Source: an uncultured Pelagibacteraceae bacterium | GTDB taxonomy: Bacteria; Pseudomonadota; Alphaproteobacteria; Pelagibacterales; Pelagibacteraceae | DNA: 64,000 nt | Reading direction: 5' to 3' | NCBI GenBank assembly: GCA_902545555.1 | Contig: CACCGK010000001.1 | Coordinates: 124,001-188,000, forward strand | Shown here: positions 28,660 to 38,560 of the stretch, one piece after another | How positions within the stretch are numbered: the first letter of the stretch is position 1 | How the letters are laid out: each line of letters starts with the position of its first letter | Notes under the pieces: model-generated | The model's input: only the letters and a program-made list of their open reading frames with translations | Databases searched by the model: none | What the model was told of the DNA's origin: nothing | Program-made: the position numbers and the translations under genes

Positions 28660-29093
28660 TGGAACAAACAAATATTATTGACTTAGACGAAAAGAGAGAT
28701 TTTGAAGTAAATTCCTCAAATCTTAAACACGTTAGATCTTTCTGCAGAGAGGTTTTTGAAAAGTTAAACATCAATCAAGAACTTAAAGATGAATTAGTTT
28801 TAGCCATTGCAGAAGCTGCGCAAAACATTGTTAAGCACGCTTACAATAATGAACAAACTGAAGATAAAATGGAAATAAAAATATCTGTTAGTGATGGTCA
28901 TCTTGAAATAGGATTTTTTGACAAAGGAAGACCAGTAGAAAAAGATAAAATTAGACACCGAAAAATTGATGATATAAAACCAGGTGGATTAGGAACTTTT
29001 TTTATACAACAAATAATGGATGCAGTTGTTTTTAAAGAGGGTGAAAAACCTTGGATCAACCATCTAATACTTTCTAAAAATTTAAATAATTAA
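28659..29093 (+). CDS. RsbW-like anti-sigma/serine kinase (HATPase_c)
   Basis: N-box ELVLAIAEAAQNIVKHAYN, G1 DKGRPV, G2 PGGLGTFFIQQIMD; ATG overlaps the STAS stop (ttaatgg). Confidence 0.9.
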   Translation: MEQTNIIDLDEKRDFEVNSSNLKHVRSFCREVFEKLNINQELKDELVLAIAEAAQNIVKHAYNNEQTEDKMEIKISVSDGHLEIGFFDKGRPVEKDKIRHRKIDDIKPGGLGTFFIQQIMDAVVFKEGEKPWINHLILSKNLNN

Positions 29094-29383
29094 TTCTTTT
29101 CTACGTAACAATCTAAATTATTGTAATCGTCAAAAAAAATTTCAGCTAATTCATTGCTACTAGTTACAGGACAAACTAATGGCTGATTAAAAGACTGAAC
29201 CATGTGCTCACTGACATTTTTTCCTGTTTTATGTTTGATACCCGTATTTATTGTTCCTGATAAAAATGCTTGATTAACCTTACCAGTCGTAACAACAGTT
29301 ACTGCTGGACCCAAAACTGCTACATTCTGTGCACATCCAGAGAGTAATATTAAAACAACTAAAAAGTGTAAATTTTTAATCAC
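29090..29383 (-). CDS. Small lipoprotein
   Basis: Signal and lipobox LVVLILLSGCAQN. Confidence 0.7.
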   Translation of the reverse strand: MIKNLHFLVVLILLSGCAQNVAVLGPAVTVVTTGKVNQAFLSGTINTGIKHKTGKNVSEHMVQSFNQPLVCPVTSSNELAEIFFDDYNNLDCYVEKN

Positions 29384-29466
29384 AACAAGGTGTTTAACTA
29401 AAGTTAATAAAAATGAAAGTTTTTTTTTAATAAAAGGGTTACAGATGTGTCCGATTTGATTTAATT

Positions 29467-30705
29467 TTAACCACCAATAATTGCACCAACGTTAAAGATT
29501 GGTGAGTACATTGCAATCATTAAACCACCAATCATAATACCCATAAATACAATCATGATAGGTTCAATTAGACTGGACATATTGTCCACAGCTGTGTCAA
29601 ACTCTTCTTCATAGTAATTTGATACTGAAGTAAACATTTCGTCTAAATTTCCTGTTTGCTCTCCTACAGAAATTAACTGACTAAAAGTAGGTGGAAATAT
29701 TGGTTCTTTTAAAAATAGTTTTGTAAGTGTGTCTCCTGAAAAAACTCCTTTTTTAACATTTTCTAAAGCAAGGGTAACCACATCGTTATTACTTACTGCT
29801 TTTGCAATTTCAATACTCTCAAGTAAATTTACACCAGCAGAACTTAAGTTACCCATAATTAATGAAATTCTAGCAATCAATGACTTTAAAATCATGTCAC
29901 CAAACACTGGCATTTTTAAAACTCTTTGATGCCATTTGTATCTAATTGCTGGAATTTTTGTTGTGGTATATTTAAAGATTACAAATAGTATAACAGTGAC
30001 AATTCCTAACGTTAAACCTCCTGAACCTCTCATAAAATTACTTGCTGTCATTATAACAGCCGTAGGTGTAGGAAGAGCAACACCCATACCTTCATACATC
30101 TCTGCAAAAACAGGAACTACTTTGATTAGCATGAAAACCATTACAGTAATGGCAACTGTAAACATAACCACTGGATAAGTTAGTGCACTTTTGATTTTCT
30201 TTTTAACTTTTTCTCTTTTTTCTAATGATTCTACCAATTTCATTAAAAAAACATCAAGTTTACCACTAGCCTCACCCGCTTTAATTAAGTTAATGTAAAT
30301 ACTATCAAAAATTTGTGGATATTTTTCAAAACATTTCGAAAGTGTTATTCCACCTTCTAAACTTTTTCTAATATCTTCAATAATTTCTTTCATTGTTGGA
30401 TGTTCAATTTGATCTCTTAACATACTAAGTACATTAAGAATTGGTAGACCAGCCTTTACCATAGTTGCAAATTGTTTTGAAAAAATTACAACATCTTGAG
30501 GTTTTACTTTTTTCTTTCCAAAAGAAAATCCGCCACTTTTTTTTTTATCTTTAGTAACTTTTTTTTTTGTTTTAACTAAATTTGTGATGATAATTTTTTG
30601 CTCTTTTAATTTAAATGATGCTTCTTCTTGATTTAATGCCTCTATAGATCCTTCAACATATTTACCTGCTGAAATACCTTTGTAAGAAAAAGTTTCTGAA
30701 GACAT
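29467..30705 (-). CDS. pilC: Type IV pilus inner-membrane platform protein (PilC/GspF)
   Basis: FSKQFATMVKAGLPILNVLSMLRDQ...GGITLSKCFEKYPQIFDSIYINLIKAGEASGKLD; repeated GspF domain, SVGEQTGNLDEM. Confidence 0.95.
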   Translation of the reverse strand: MSSETFSYKGISAGKYVEGSIEALNQEEASFKLKEQKIIITNLVKTKKKVTKDKKKSGGFSFGKKKVKPQDVVIFSKQFATMVKAGLPILNVLSMLRDQIEHPTMKEIIEDIRKSLEGGITLSKCFEKYPQIFDSIYINLIKAGEASGKLDVFLMKLVESLEKREKVKKKIKSALTYPVVMFTVAITVMVFMLIKVVPVFAEMYEGMGVALPTPTAVIMTASNFMRGSGGLTLGIVTVILFVIFKYTTTKIPAIRYKWHQRVLKMPVFGDMILKSLIARISLIMGNLSSAGVNLLESIEIAKAVSNNDVVTLALENVKKGVFSGDTLTKLFLKEPIFPPTFSQLISVGEQTGNLDEMFTSVSNYYEEEFDTAVDNMSSLIEPIMIVFMGIMIGGLMIAMYSPIFNVGAIIGG

Positions 30706-30710
30706 TCAAT

Positions 30711-32459
30711 TTAATCCCCTGATAAAACACGATCGTATTCTCTGAAATTTAAATCTCCTGTTAAAATCATTTCACGACCCATATCTTGCATTGTTCTAAA
30801 ACCTTCATTAGTTGCTATTTCTTTAAGTTCAGGTGTAGTAGCCTGTCTTAAGATCGCTTCTTTAATTGGTTTTGTAACATTTAAAATTTCATAGATACCC
30901 ATTCTTCCTTTATATCCAGTATCTTTGCATTTTGGACACCCCTTACCCTTTTGAACTTTTGCTCTTGAAGCTTGTTCAACTGTAAATCCAAGATCAGCTA
31001 AAGCTTTTGGAGTAATATCATCATCAGGAACTCTGCAATCTGGACATGTTTTTCTGGCAAGTCTTTGCGCTAAAACCAATGTGACAGCAGCACTAATTAA
31101 ATAATCAGGTGTTCCCATATTTTGTAATCTTGTGATTGTACTTGGCGCATCATTTGTGTGGAGTGTGCTAAATACCAAGTGGCCTGTTAATGCGGCTTTT
31201 AAACCTATGTCTACTGTTTCTTTATCCCTCATCTCTCCAACAAGAATAATTTCAGGATCTTGTCTTAAAAAGGATCTTAATGCAGTTGAAAAATTAAAAC
31301 CAATGTCATCTTTTATCTGAACCTGACCTACTCCATCTAATTCATACTCAACAGGATCTTCTGCAGTTAAAATATTCAAATTAGGTTTAGAAACTTCTTT
31401 TAGAATACTGTATAACGTAGTTGTTTTTCCAGATCCTGTAGGACCAGTTACTAAAACTAAACCTTGAGTACCATGTATTGCTTTTCTCAAATTTTTTAAA
31501 TCAGTTTCTTCAAAATTTAATTGCTCTAGACTAATATCACCTGCATCTTTGTTTAAAACCCGCATAACAATTCTCTCATTGTTTGCTGTAGGTAAAATTG
31601 ATAGACGCAAATCAACAACTTTACCATCTATTTTAAACGGAATTGCTCCGTCTTGAGGAAGTCTTCTCTCAGCAATATCAAGCTTACCCATTATTTTAAA
31701 ACGAGTAACCACTGCACCATAGTTTGAATGTAAAAACTTAGAAAATTGTTCTTGCTCTTGTAAAATACCATCTAGTCGATATCTAACTCTAGAGTTAAAT
31801 CTATAAGGTTCAATATGAATATCAGAAACTCCAGATTTAATTGCCTCTGCAACAACTGCTGTTGAAAATTTAATTACTTCAGATTCATTTTCTAAAGCCT
31901 CAATATCTTCTTCGGGTTTTTCATCTAAAACTTCTGTGTTATCATCTACGTCATAATCAAACGTTTGAATTTTTTCTTTATTTTTTTGTTGAATAGATTG
32001 CATTGTTGTTTCGCCATCTGCATGAAGTTTTTTAATAAAATCTGAAATCTCACTAATCTTAGCAGCATGTAATTCTATATCCATTTTGGTAATTGTTTTA
32101 AGATTTCTCATTAAACTAAGTTTAGAACTATCAGGAATAGCTATATGTAAAACTTTACCTTCTACTTTAAATGGTGCTATAAAATTCATATTAATATAAT
32201 TTGATGGTAGAACTGATTTAATCTCATCAGTTACAGACAAAGATGTTAAATCTACTACCTCTAATGATTGTTCTTTAACTAATAAATCTAAGATTTTATT
32301 TTCATCAGTAAGGTTAAGTTCAAAGACCGCATCCAATTGGGACTTTTGTCCTTCGGTTGATACTTTTTTGATATTGATTAAATCTTTTCCAGAAATAATA
32401 TCTTGATCAATCAAAATATTAATTAAATTTATTTCAGACTCTCTACTAATATTAATCAT
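30711..32459 (-). CDS. pilB: Type IV pilus extension ATPase (PilB/GspE)
   Basis: GPTGSGKTTTLYSILKE, DPEIILVGEMRDKETVDIGLKAALTGHLVFSTLHTNDAPSTITRL, CPDC...CPKC zinc site. Confidence 0.95.
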   Translation of the reverse strand: MINISRESEINLINILIDQDIISGKDLINIKKVSTEGQKSQLDAVFELNLTDENKILDLLVKEQSLEVVDLTSLSVTDEIKSVLPSNYINMNFIAPFKVEGKVLHIAIPDSSKLSLMRNLKTITKMDIELHAAKISEISDFIKKLHADGETTMQSIQQKNKEKIQTFDYDVDDNTEVLDEKPEEDIEALENESEVIKFSTAVVAEAIKSGVSDIHIEPYRFNSRVRYRLDGILQEQEQFSKFLHSNYGAVVTRFKIMGKLDIAERRLPQDGAIPFKIDGKVVDLRLSILPTANNERIVMRVLNKDAGDISLEQLNFEETDLKNLRKAIHGTQGLVLVTGPTGSGKTTTLYSILKEVSKPNLNILTAEDPVEYELDGVGQVQIKDDIGFNFSTALRSFLRQDPEIILVGEMRDKETVDIGLKAALTGHLVFSTLHTNDAPSTITRLQNMGTPDYLISAAVTLVLAQRLARKTCPDCRVPDDDITPKALADLGFTVEQASRAKVQKGKGCPKCKDTGYKGRMGIYEILNVTKPIKEAILRQATTPELKEIATNEGFRTMQDMGREMILTGDLNFREYDRVLSGD

Positions 32460-34018
32460 TACAAAATTCTTGGTGCAATAAACACCAATAATTCATCTAG
32501 ATTATCAGAATTAGCCTTACCTTTAAAGAGATTACCTATCACAGGCATATTTCCTATACCTGGTGTTTGGTTTTTGCTATTAGATTGTACATTTTTCTTA
32601 ATTCCGCCAATAACCACTATATCACCATCAGCAACTAATAATTTTGTGACTATTTCCATTTTATTTATCGGTGGCTCATCTGATGCAGCAGCTCTGTTAG
32701 GTGTGTCATTGTTTACTTTGATCGTTAATAAAACATTTCCATCACCAATTATGCTTGGAGTGACCTCTAACTTTAATGCTGCCTCTTTAAATGACGTTGA
32801 GGTAGTTCCGTCGGATGTAGTTTGATAAGGAATTTCCTCACCTTGAGTAACTGTCGCCAATTGGTTATCTAGAGTGAAAACTTTTGGATTAGATATAGTT
32901 TTACCCATACCCATGCTTTCAAGTGCTGTAATTTCAGCTTTTAAAACTCCAGTTGTGGTTCTTCTAAGTAATCCAATACCACTAGTTGCTCCAGTTACAG
33001 GAAAATTAGAAAAGCTATCTGTAGCAGAGCCTAAGTTACCCGTATCATTTAGACTTGTTCCTGTTGCACTTCCACTACTAGTGGCTCCTGTTCCTCCAAT
33101 AACATTTCCAGCTTTTTGATAATAACCACCTAATCTTGTGCCTAAAGCTCTTTCAAAATCTGAGTTTGCTTCAACTATAAATGCTTCAATTAAAACTTGC
33201 TTAGTTCTTATATCAATTTCCTTAATTACTTTATCAACTACATCTAAATCTTTTTCTTTTCCTCTTACTATTATAGATCTTGTAGTCACTTCCTCTGTGA
33301 TTTGAATTGGAGTAAATGAACTATCGCCTGATTGTTGTGTGAACAATTCTTCAATTGTTGCTTTAGCTTGTGCTGGAGAAATATAATATAATCTGAATAT
33401 TTCAGAATATATTGGTTCAACACTATCTTCTAATTCTACTTTTTTCTTAACTGCTTGAGCTCTTTCAGATTTATAATTTTCTTGAGAAGTTAAAGTTTCT
33501 GGTGAATGAACTCGTATCAAATTACTTGACACATCAACATCGGATGCATAATTTTTCATATCTAATAAAGCTTGGAATGCCTTATCCCAAGGAACATCAA
33601 TTAACTCAGCTGAAATTACTCCGGCAACTTCATCACCAACTAAAACATTAATTTCCCCAATTTTACCCATTAACTGCATTGTCTCTTTAAAGTCTAAATT
33701 TTTAAATTTTAAAGTTACTCTTTGCTTAAGTAGCGGGAAATTGTCAGAAATAATTAAATAATTTCTTTGAGCTTCTGAAGAAATTTTTTTTCTTTTACCT
33801 AATTTTCTAGTATCCCCTTCAACTGGCTTTGGCCCCATATCTAAAGTTTTAGAAATTTCAGATTTACCTGCTTTAGTAATATCGTTACTTTTAATTAATG
33901 GAGTGTTATGTTTAAAAGGTTTGTTATATTTTTTTGCAAACTGTGAATTGGCACATCCACTTAAAATAAAACCTAAAATCAGAACAACTGATAAATTAAA
34001 TATTTTTTTAATAATCAT
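32459..34018 (-). CDS. pilQ: Type IV pilus secretin (PilQ/MshL-like)
   Basis: Lipobox LSGCA; VLIEAFIVEANSDFERALGTRLGG; IPYQTTSDGTTSTSFKEAALKLEVTPSIIGDGNVLLTIKVNNDTPN; VIGGI...TPGIGNMPVIGNLFKG. Confidence 0.93.
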   Translation of the reverse strand: MIIKKIFNLSVVLILGFILSGCANSQFAKKYNKPFKHNTPLIKSNDITKAGKSEISKTLDMGPKPVEGDTRKLGKRKKISSEAQRNYLIISDNFPLLKQRVTLKFKNLDFKETMQLMGKIGEINVLVGDEVAGVISAELIDVPWDKAFQALLDMKNYASDVDVSSNLIRVHSPETLTSQENYKSERAQAVKKKVELEDSVEPIYSEIFRLYYISPAQAKATIEELFTQQSGDSSFTPIQITEEVTTRSIIVRGKEKDLDVVDKVIKEIDIRTKQVLIEAFIVEANSDFERALGTRLGGYYQKAGNVIGGTGATSSGSATGTSLNDTGNLGSATDSFSNFPVTGATSGIGLLRRTTTGVLKAEITALESMGMGKTISNPKVFTLDNQLATVTQGEEIPYQTTSDGTTSTSFKEAALKLEVTPSIIGDGNVLLTIKVNNDTPNRAAASDEPPINKMEIVTKLLVADGDIVVIGGIKKNVQSNSKNQTPGIGNMPVIGNLFKGKANSDNLDELLVFIAPRIL

Positions 34019-34454
34019 CAGCCTCTCTAATTTGATTGTTAAAATCTAAAATTAAATATTTACCATCTTCTTTTTTAAAAATGGCTTCTGTAAGTCTTAA
34101 ATCTATAAATTGATTTTTTCCTAAATATTGACCTAATGTTAGAGTGATTGCCTCTCCTGCAGAGCTAACAACTGAAATATAACTATGATCTTTTCCTGAA
34201 ATTAAACCTGCAAGTTTAAAATTATATAAACTCATTTCATCTTCTTGTTCACCTTCTGGCATATTTGTCATTGAATTTGTACCTTCATTTCCAGCAAACG
34301 GATCATTTAGAGGTACTTCATCATCATCAGCTAATTCTTTTGTGATTTCTTTTACTTGCTCTATGAGTTCTTCTTTTTGATCGTGATTATCTGCCAAAGA
34401 TATTTTGGCAAACGTCATTATAACTATAACCAATAAAATTTTAAAAAAATTCAT
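34008..34454 (-). CDS. PilP-like pilus assembly protein
   Basis: Secreted, MSLYNFKLAGLISGKDHSYISVVSSAGEAITLTLGQYLGKN; between PilO-like and secretin. Confidence 0.65.
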   Translation of the reverse strand: MNFFKILLVIVIMTFAKISLADNHDQKEELIEQVKEITKELADDDEVPLNDPFAGNEGTNSMTNMPEGEQEDEMSLYNFKLAGLISGKDHSYISVVSSAGEAITLTLGQYLGKNQFIDLRLTEAIFKKEDGKYLILDFNNQIREADDY

Positions 34455-35103
34455 TTGGTAATCCTACTATTGTTAATACTCCTGTAGCGACTATCGCTCC
34501 AGTTGAATCGTTTTGTACTACACTTATAGTCTCTTTGTCAAAGTTAAGCATTTTCTTTTGCTTGGATACTGCTCTTTTGAACTTTATATAGCCAAGAAAT
34601 TTACCTTTTATCTCAAAATCAACAGGTATTTTATAATATGACACCATATCTTGAGTTAAGTTATTTTCTGATTGATTGGCTATTCCCTCTTTCATAACTG
34701 CAATTGGTTCTTTCTTTTCAATTTTTGAAATTACCAATCCATTTACACCTGCATGTCTACTTAAACTTTGATAAAGATCTTCTACCTCAGCTTTAGAATG
34801 AAATAATGTAGAGCTTTCTTCAAATTCGGGTTTTAATTTTTTTATCCTAGCTTTAAATTGAATTATTTCATTTTCAAATTGAGAAATTTCGTTTTCTTTT
34901 AATAGTTTATCTTCATATTTTGCTTTTCTCTCTTTAACCATTGGGTTTAAGATTGCATAATAAATTATTAAGAAGATTATTATTGCACCAAATCCTATAC
35001 CAAATTTTATTAGTGTTTTTTTATCTGCGGCTCCAGAAAACTTGGCTTTCAAATCTGACATTGTTATATTTTTAAGATCCATTAAGCGCTCCCCAATATG
35101 CAA
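34441..35103 (-). CDS. PilO-like pilus assembly protein
   Basis: Single TM, coiled coil, YQSLSRHAGVNGLVISKI...YYKIPVDFEIKGKFLGYIKFKRAVSKQKKMLNFDKETI. Confidence 0.8.
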   Translation of the reverse strand: MHIGERLMDLKNITMSDLKAKFSGAADKKTLIKFGIGFGAIIIFLIIYYAILNPMVKERKAKYEDKLLKENEISQFENEIIQFKARIKKLKPEFEESSTLFHSKAEVEDLYQSLSRHAGVNGLVISKIEKKEPIAVMKEGIANQSENNLTQDMVSYYKIPVDFEIKGKFLGYIKFKRAVSKQKKMLNFDKETISVVQNDSTGAIVATGVLTIVGLPNEFF

Positions 35104-36791
35104 GCTATTTTAAAGCCTTTCATTTTTTGTGATCCCTGCTGTTCACCCTCAGGCAGTGTCATGCTTGCTAAAGATGCTTGAGATATCAGTTTTTTATTGT
35201 TCAAATTACTTATTAATTTAAGAATGTCTTGATCGCTAAATGCTGATCCTTCAATTACTATCTGATCAACCCCATTATATTCAATCGATTTAAACTTGAC
35301 TCTTTTAGGTACGGCAGAAGCAATTTGTGCAAGCACTCTAAAACTTACTGTTTTGTTTGACTCGATTGATTGACTTAATTTTAATGATTTATTCATTACT
35401 CCAATCTCTTTAGCATACTTATTTTTTTCTAAAGTTTTAAGCTCGTGTGTTTGAACAACCTGATCATAACCAACAATTTTTTTATTTAGTTCTGTAATTT
35501 GCCAAAATGAAAATCCAAATAAAGTTATATAAATAATAGCAACTACACCAACTACCCCTTTGAAAGCAAAACTTGAAACAGCTTTTGCTTTTTTTTGCGC
35601 AATCATGTTGTCCCTATTTGGAAGTAAGTTTATGTTTTTTACTGCTGTTACAAATTTATAATAACCAAATACATCTAATTTTCTAAAAGCTAAACCCATG
35701 ACAGTTGAAAAATACGATCGATTTTTCATATTGATTTCATTTTCAAGTTGAGCAGGAACTTTGATTCCATCAAAAGGATCAAAAAGTTGATAACCTGTGT
35801 TAGTCATATTTTTTCTAAAACTTCCTAAATATTCTTCAACATTAGGTAAGTTTGAAGTTACTCTTAAATTTCTAATTCTTTTTTCGTATTTTGTTTCAAA
35901 ATCCTGGATGGCTTGCTTAACTTGCGTCATGTATCTTCTAACTAACGCATCCATTTCTTCTTGATTATTACTTTCTTCTAAAGTTTTTCTATCTTGGCTT
36001 CTAATAAATATATCAGTTATGATTGGATTGTTTTCATATAAAATCATTACATAATTTTCATCTAAACCAAATTCTAAAACAGCTGTTAAATTACTTTCTT
36101 CAATTGAACCTGCTATTTGATTTATTTGGTCTACTGCAGATTTTAACGCAAAACATTTAACATCGATGATAACAGCGTTAAGTCCACCCTTCTTTATTAT
36201 ATCTGTATAATTATTGATGTCTGAAAGCTTGGAGGCAACGAATAAAATATCCATCGTATTTCCAGTGGTGTCTTTATTTATCACTTGATGAAAAATTGAA
36301 TAATCAGCTAAATTATCAGTTAGTTGAACTAAGTTTTCCCATAAAGAATCTGTATCAATTGCTTTTTTTAATTCCTCATCTGTCATTAGAGGAGCTGTAA
36401 CAACTCTTATAATCGCACTGGTAACTGGTATTGCTATTGCAGCATTTGTTGTGTTTATTTTTAATTTTTGTAATGCAATTTTTAATTCATCAGCAACTTT
36501 ATCAGGGTTTTCTAATACTGTTCCCCCTGATGGAATTCCCTCAAACTTATGCACATGAAATTTATCTAAAACCCACTGATTAGACTTGTTGTTTGAAACT
36601 TGAGATAGTCTTATTTCGTTAGGTGTAAGTTCAACACCAATTATCTCTTCTCCTTTTGCGGTTGATTTTCCTAATCTGTTTTTTAGAAACTTACTAAAGA
36701 AACTCTCTTTTTTATTCCCTGCCTCTGGTTTTGGAACAGGTGCATCACTTTTTGCTTTTTTTTTAAAAAGATTTGCAAATGGATTTTTCAT
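35082..36791 (-). CDS. Fused PilM-PilN protein
   Basis: N-terminal PilM-like ATPase fold (IIGVELTPNEIRLSQVS) followed by PilN-like VKNINLLPNRDN + TM + RVLAQIASAVPKRVKFKSIEYNG. Confidence 0.85.
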   Translation of the reverse strand: MKNPFANLFKKKAKSDAPVPKPEAGNKKESFFSKFLKNRLGKSTAKGEEIIGVELTPNEIRLSQVSNNKSNQWVLDKFHVHKFEGIPSGGTVLENPDKVADELKIALQKLKINTTNAAIAIPVTSAIIRVVTAPLMTDEELKKAIDTDSLWENLVQLTDNLADYSIFHQVINKDTTGNTMDILFVASKLSDINNYTDIIKKGGLNAVIIDVKCFALKSAVDQINQIAGSIEESNLTAVLEFGLDENYVMILYENNPIITDIFIRSQDRKTLEESNNQEEMDALVRRYMTQVKQAIQDFETKYEKRIRNLRVTSNLPNVEEYLGSFRKNMTNTGYQLFDPFDGIKVPAQLENEINMKNRSYFSTVMGLAFRKLDVFGYYKFVTAVKNINLLPNRDNMIAQKKAKAVSSFAFKGVVGVVAIIYITLFGFSFWQITELNKKIVGYDQVVQTHELKTLEKNKYAKEIGVMNKSLKLSQSIESNKTVSFRVLAQIASAVPKRVKFKSIEYNGVDQIVIEGSAFSDQDILKLISNLNNKKLISQASLASMTLPEGEQQGSQKMKGFKIACILGSA

Positions 36792-36849
36792 AATTAGCTC
36801 TTACTTCAGCTTATACTCAACTTTTACTAGAATAAAAATAATTTTTATT

Positions 36850-36859
36850 CAAAATGGGT
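36850..36859. promoter_or_regulatory. CAAAATGGGT motif copy in the divergent pilMN/pilT intergenic region
   Basis: tttattCAAAATGGGTttttataag. Confidence 0.4.
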
Positions 36860-36912
36860 TTTTATAAGAAATAAAGTGACAAAAAATGCTCAATTTATAT
36901 TATTAGTTCACA

Positions 36913-37929
36913 ATGTTTGAAAAATTAGAAGATCTAGCAAAGAATAATAAAAAAATATCAGACTTTCACATTAGGGCTGGATCGCCTCTAGCTTACAGAG
37001 CAACAGGTGAAATTATAAAAGTTCAAGAAGTTATTGTTACAGCTCAAGATTTAAAAGATCTTTTATCAATGAACTGTAATGAAGAGGAGTTAGAAAAATT
37101 TGAAAGAACTCATGAACTTGATACAGCAGTAAGTTTAAGTGGATTAAGGTTTAGAGCAAACTTTTATAAAACAATCAATGGTCCTGCATGCGTTTGTAGA
37201 AGAGTAGAAAGTAAAATTCCTGATATGGATCAATTTAATTTACCACAAGCTCTTTATGATATTGTAGACTTTCATAAAGGTTTAGTTTTAGTGACAGGTC
37301 CTACAGGTTCAGGGAAGTCAACTACGCTAGCTGCGATTGTAAATGAAATTAATAAAACTAGAACTTCAAATATTATAACTGTTGAAGATCCAGTTGAATT
37401 TATTCACACTGACAATCAAAGTATTGTTTCTCATCGAGAAGTTGGAAAACAAACTCAATCATTTGCAGCAGCATTAAAAGCAGCTTTAAGAGAAGATCCT
37501 GATGTAATTCTTGTTGGAGAGATGAGAGATTTAGAAACAATTAGTTTAGCACTTACTGCTGCTGAAACAGGTCACTTAGTTTTTGGTACATTGCATACAA
37601 GTGGTGCACCAAGTACGATTAATAGAATTATTGATGTGTTCCCTCCTGAACAACAAGAACAAATTCGTGCACAAATTTCAACTTCATTAAAAATGGTAGT
37701 TACGCAAAGATTATTAAAAACAAAAGATGGTCAAGGACGAGTGGGAGCATTTGAAATAATGAAATGTACTCCACCAATTCAAAACTTAATCCGTGAAGCT
37801 AAAATTCACCAAATTCCCAGTATCATGCAAACTGCAGTAAGAGATGGTATGATTACAATGGATAAATCTTTAGAGGAATTGGTTAAGTCAGGAAAAATAG
37901 ATCCAGGTGCAGCAAAAGCAGGACATTAA
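36913..37929 (+). CDS. pilT: Type IV pilus retraction ATPase
   Basis: SDFHIRAGSPLAYRATGEI, GPTGSGKSTTLAAIVNEIN, AALREDPDVILVGEMRDLETISLALTAAETGHLVFGTLHTSGA. Confidence 0.93.
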   Translation: MFEKLEDLAKNNKKISDFHIRAGSPLAYRATGEIIKVQEVIVTAQDLKDLLSMNCNEEELEKFERTHELDTAVSLSGLRFRANFYKTINGPACVCRRVESKIPDMDQFNLPQALYDIVDFHKGLVLVTGPTGSGKSTTLAAIVNEINKTRTSNIITVEDPVEFIHTDNQSIVSHREVGKQTQSFAAALKAALREDPDVILVGEMRDLETISLALTAAETGHLVFGTLHTSGAPSTINRIIDVFPPEQQEQIRAQISTSLKMVVTQRLLKTKDGQGRVGAFEIMKCTPPIQNLIREAKIHQIPSIMQTAVRDGMITMDKSLEELVKSGKIDPGAAKAGH

Positions 37930-38560
37930 GGGTTTTACAATTTTAGAACTACTAGTTGTTATTACTATAGTAGCTATCGTCTCTGCTGTTGGTTATCCAA
38001 ATTTTATGGAGTGGAGTGAAGATAGAAAAGTTAGAAAAGCCTCTGAACAAATTGCGTCAATGCTTACAAATATTAACACTCAACTTCAAAGAGGTAATTT
38101 TCAGTATGTTCAGTTTCAAATAATTCCCGGAGGTACCTCATCAACAACAATCAGAACTAAAGGAATTTATCAAGATAGTTATTCAGAAAAAATTAATTCA
38201 GGAGGTATAAAATGTAGTAACAATAATAATTATTGGGACGAAACTGTGCAGGAAATAGTGATTGATACTCCAGTCCATACAGACAAGCAAGGTTCAGTAT
38301 GTTTTTCAAAAGATGGAACTAAGTTCTTACAAAATGGATCATTAGAAAATCAATATGGATTTTTTGTTAATGGTGAGGAGGTAAAAGATTATGCGCTTGT
38401 TTGTAGCGAAAGTAACGCAAAACAAATTGGTGGAAAATGTGATCTGAAAACTCTTGGTAAAAATGGTGGTTTGACAAAACCTGCTTATTTGGTTCTATGG
38501 TCAAGATTTGGTACAGTTACTAAATATAAAAGAGGTAAAAGTGATTGGACAATTAGATAA
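37907..38560 (+). CDS. Minor pseudopilin (GspH/FimT-like)
   Basis: KGFTILELLVVITIVAIVSAVGYPNFMEWSEDRKVRKASEQIASML. Confidence 0.85.
   Translation: MQQKQDIKGFTILELLVVITIVAIVSAVGYPNFMEWSEDRKVRKASEQIASMLTNINTQLQRGNFQYVQFQIIPGGTSSTTIRTKGIYQDSYSEKINSGGIKCSNNNNYWDETVQEIVIDTPVHTDKQGSVCFSKDGTKFLQNGSLENQYGFFVNGEEVKDYALVCSESNAKQIGGKCDLKTLGKNGGLTKPAYLVLWSRFGTVTKYKRGKSDWTIR

Noticed and set aside
32574-33119. Plus-strand ORFs inside the secretin gene
   Set aside because: Antisense; hydrophobic V/P/L composition is what reverse-complemented secretin sequence gives.
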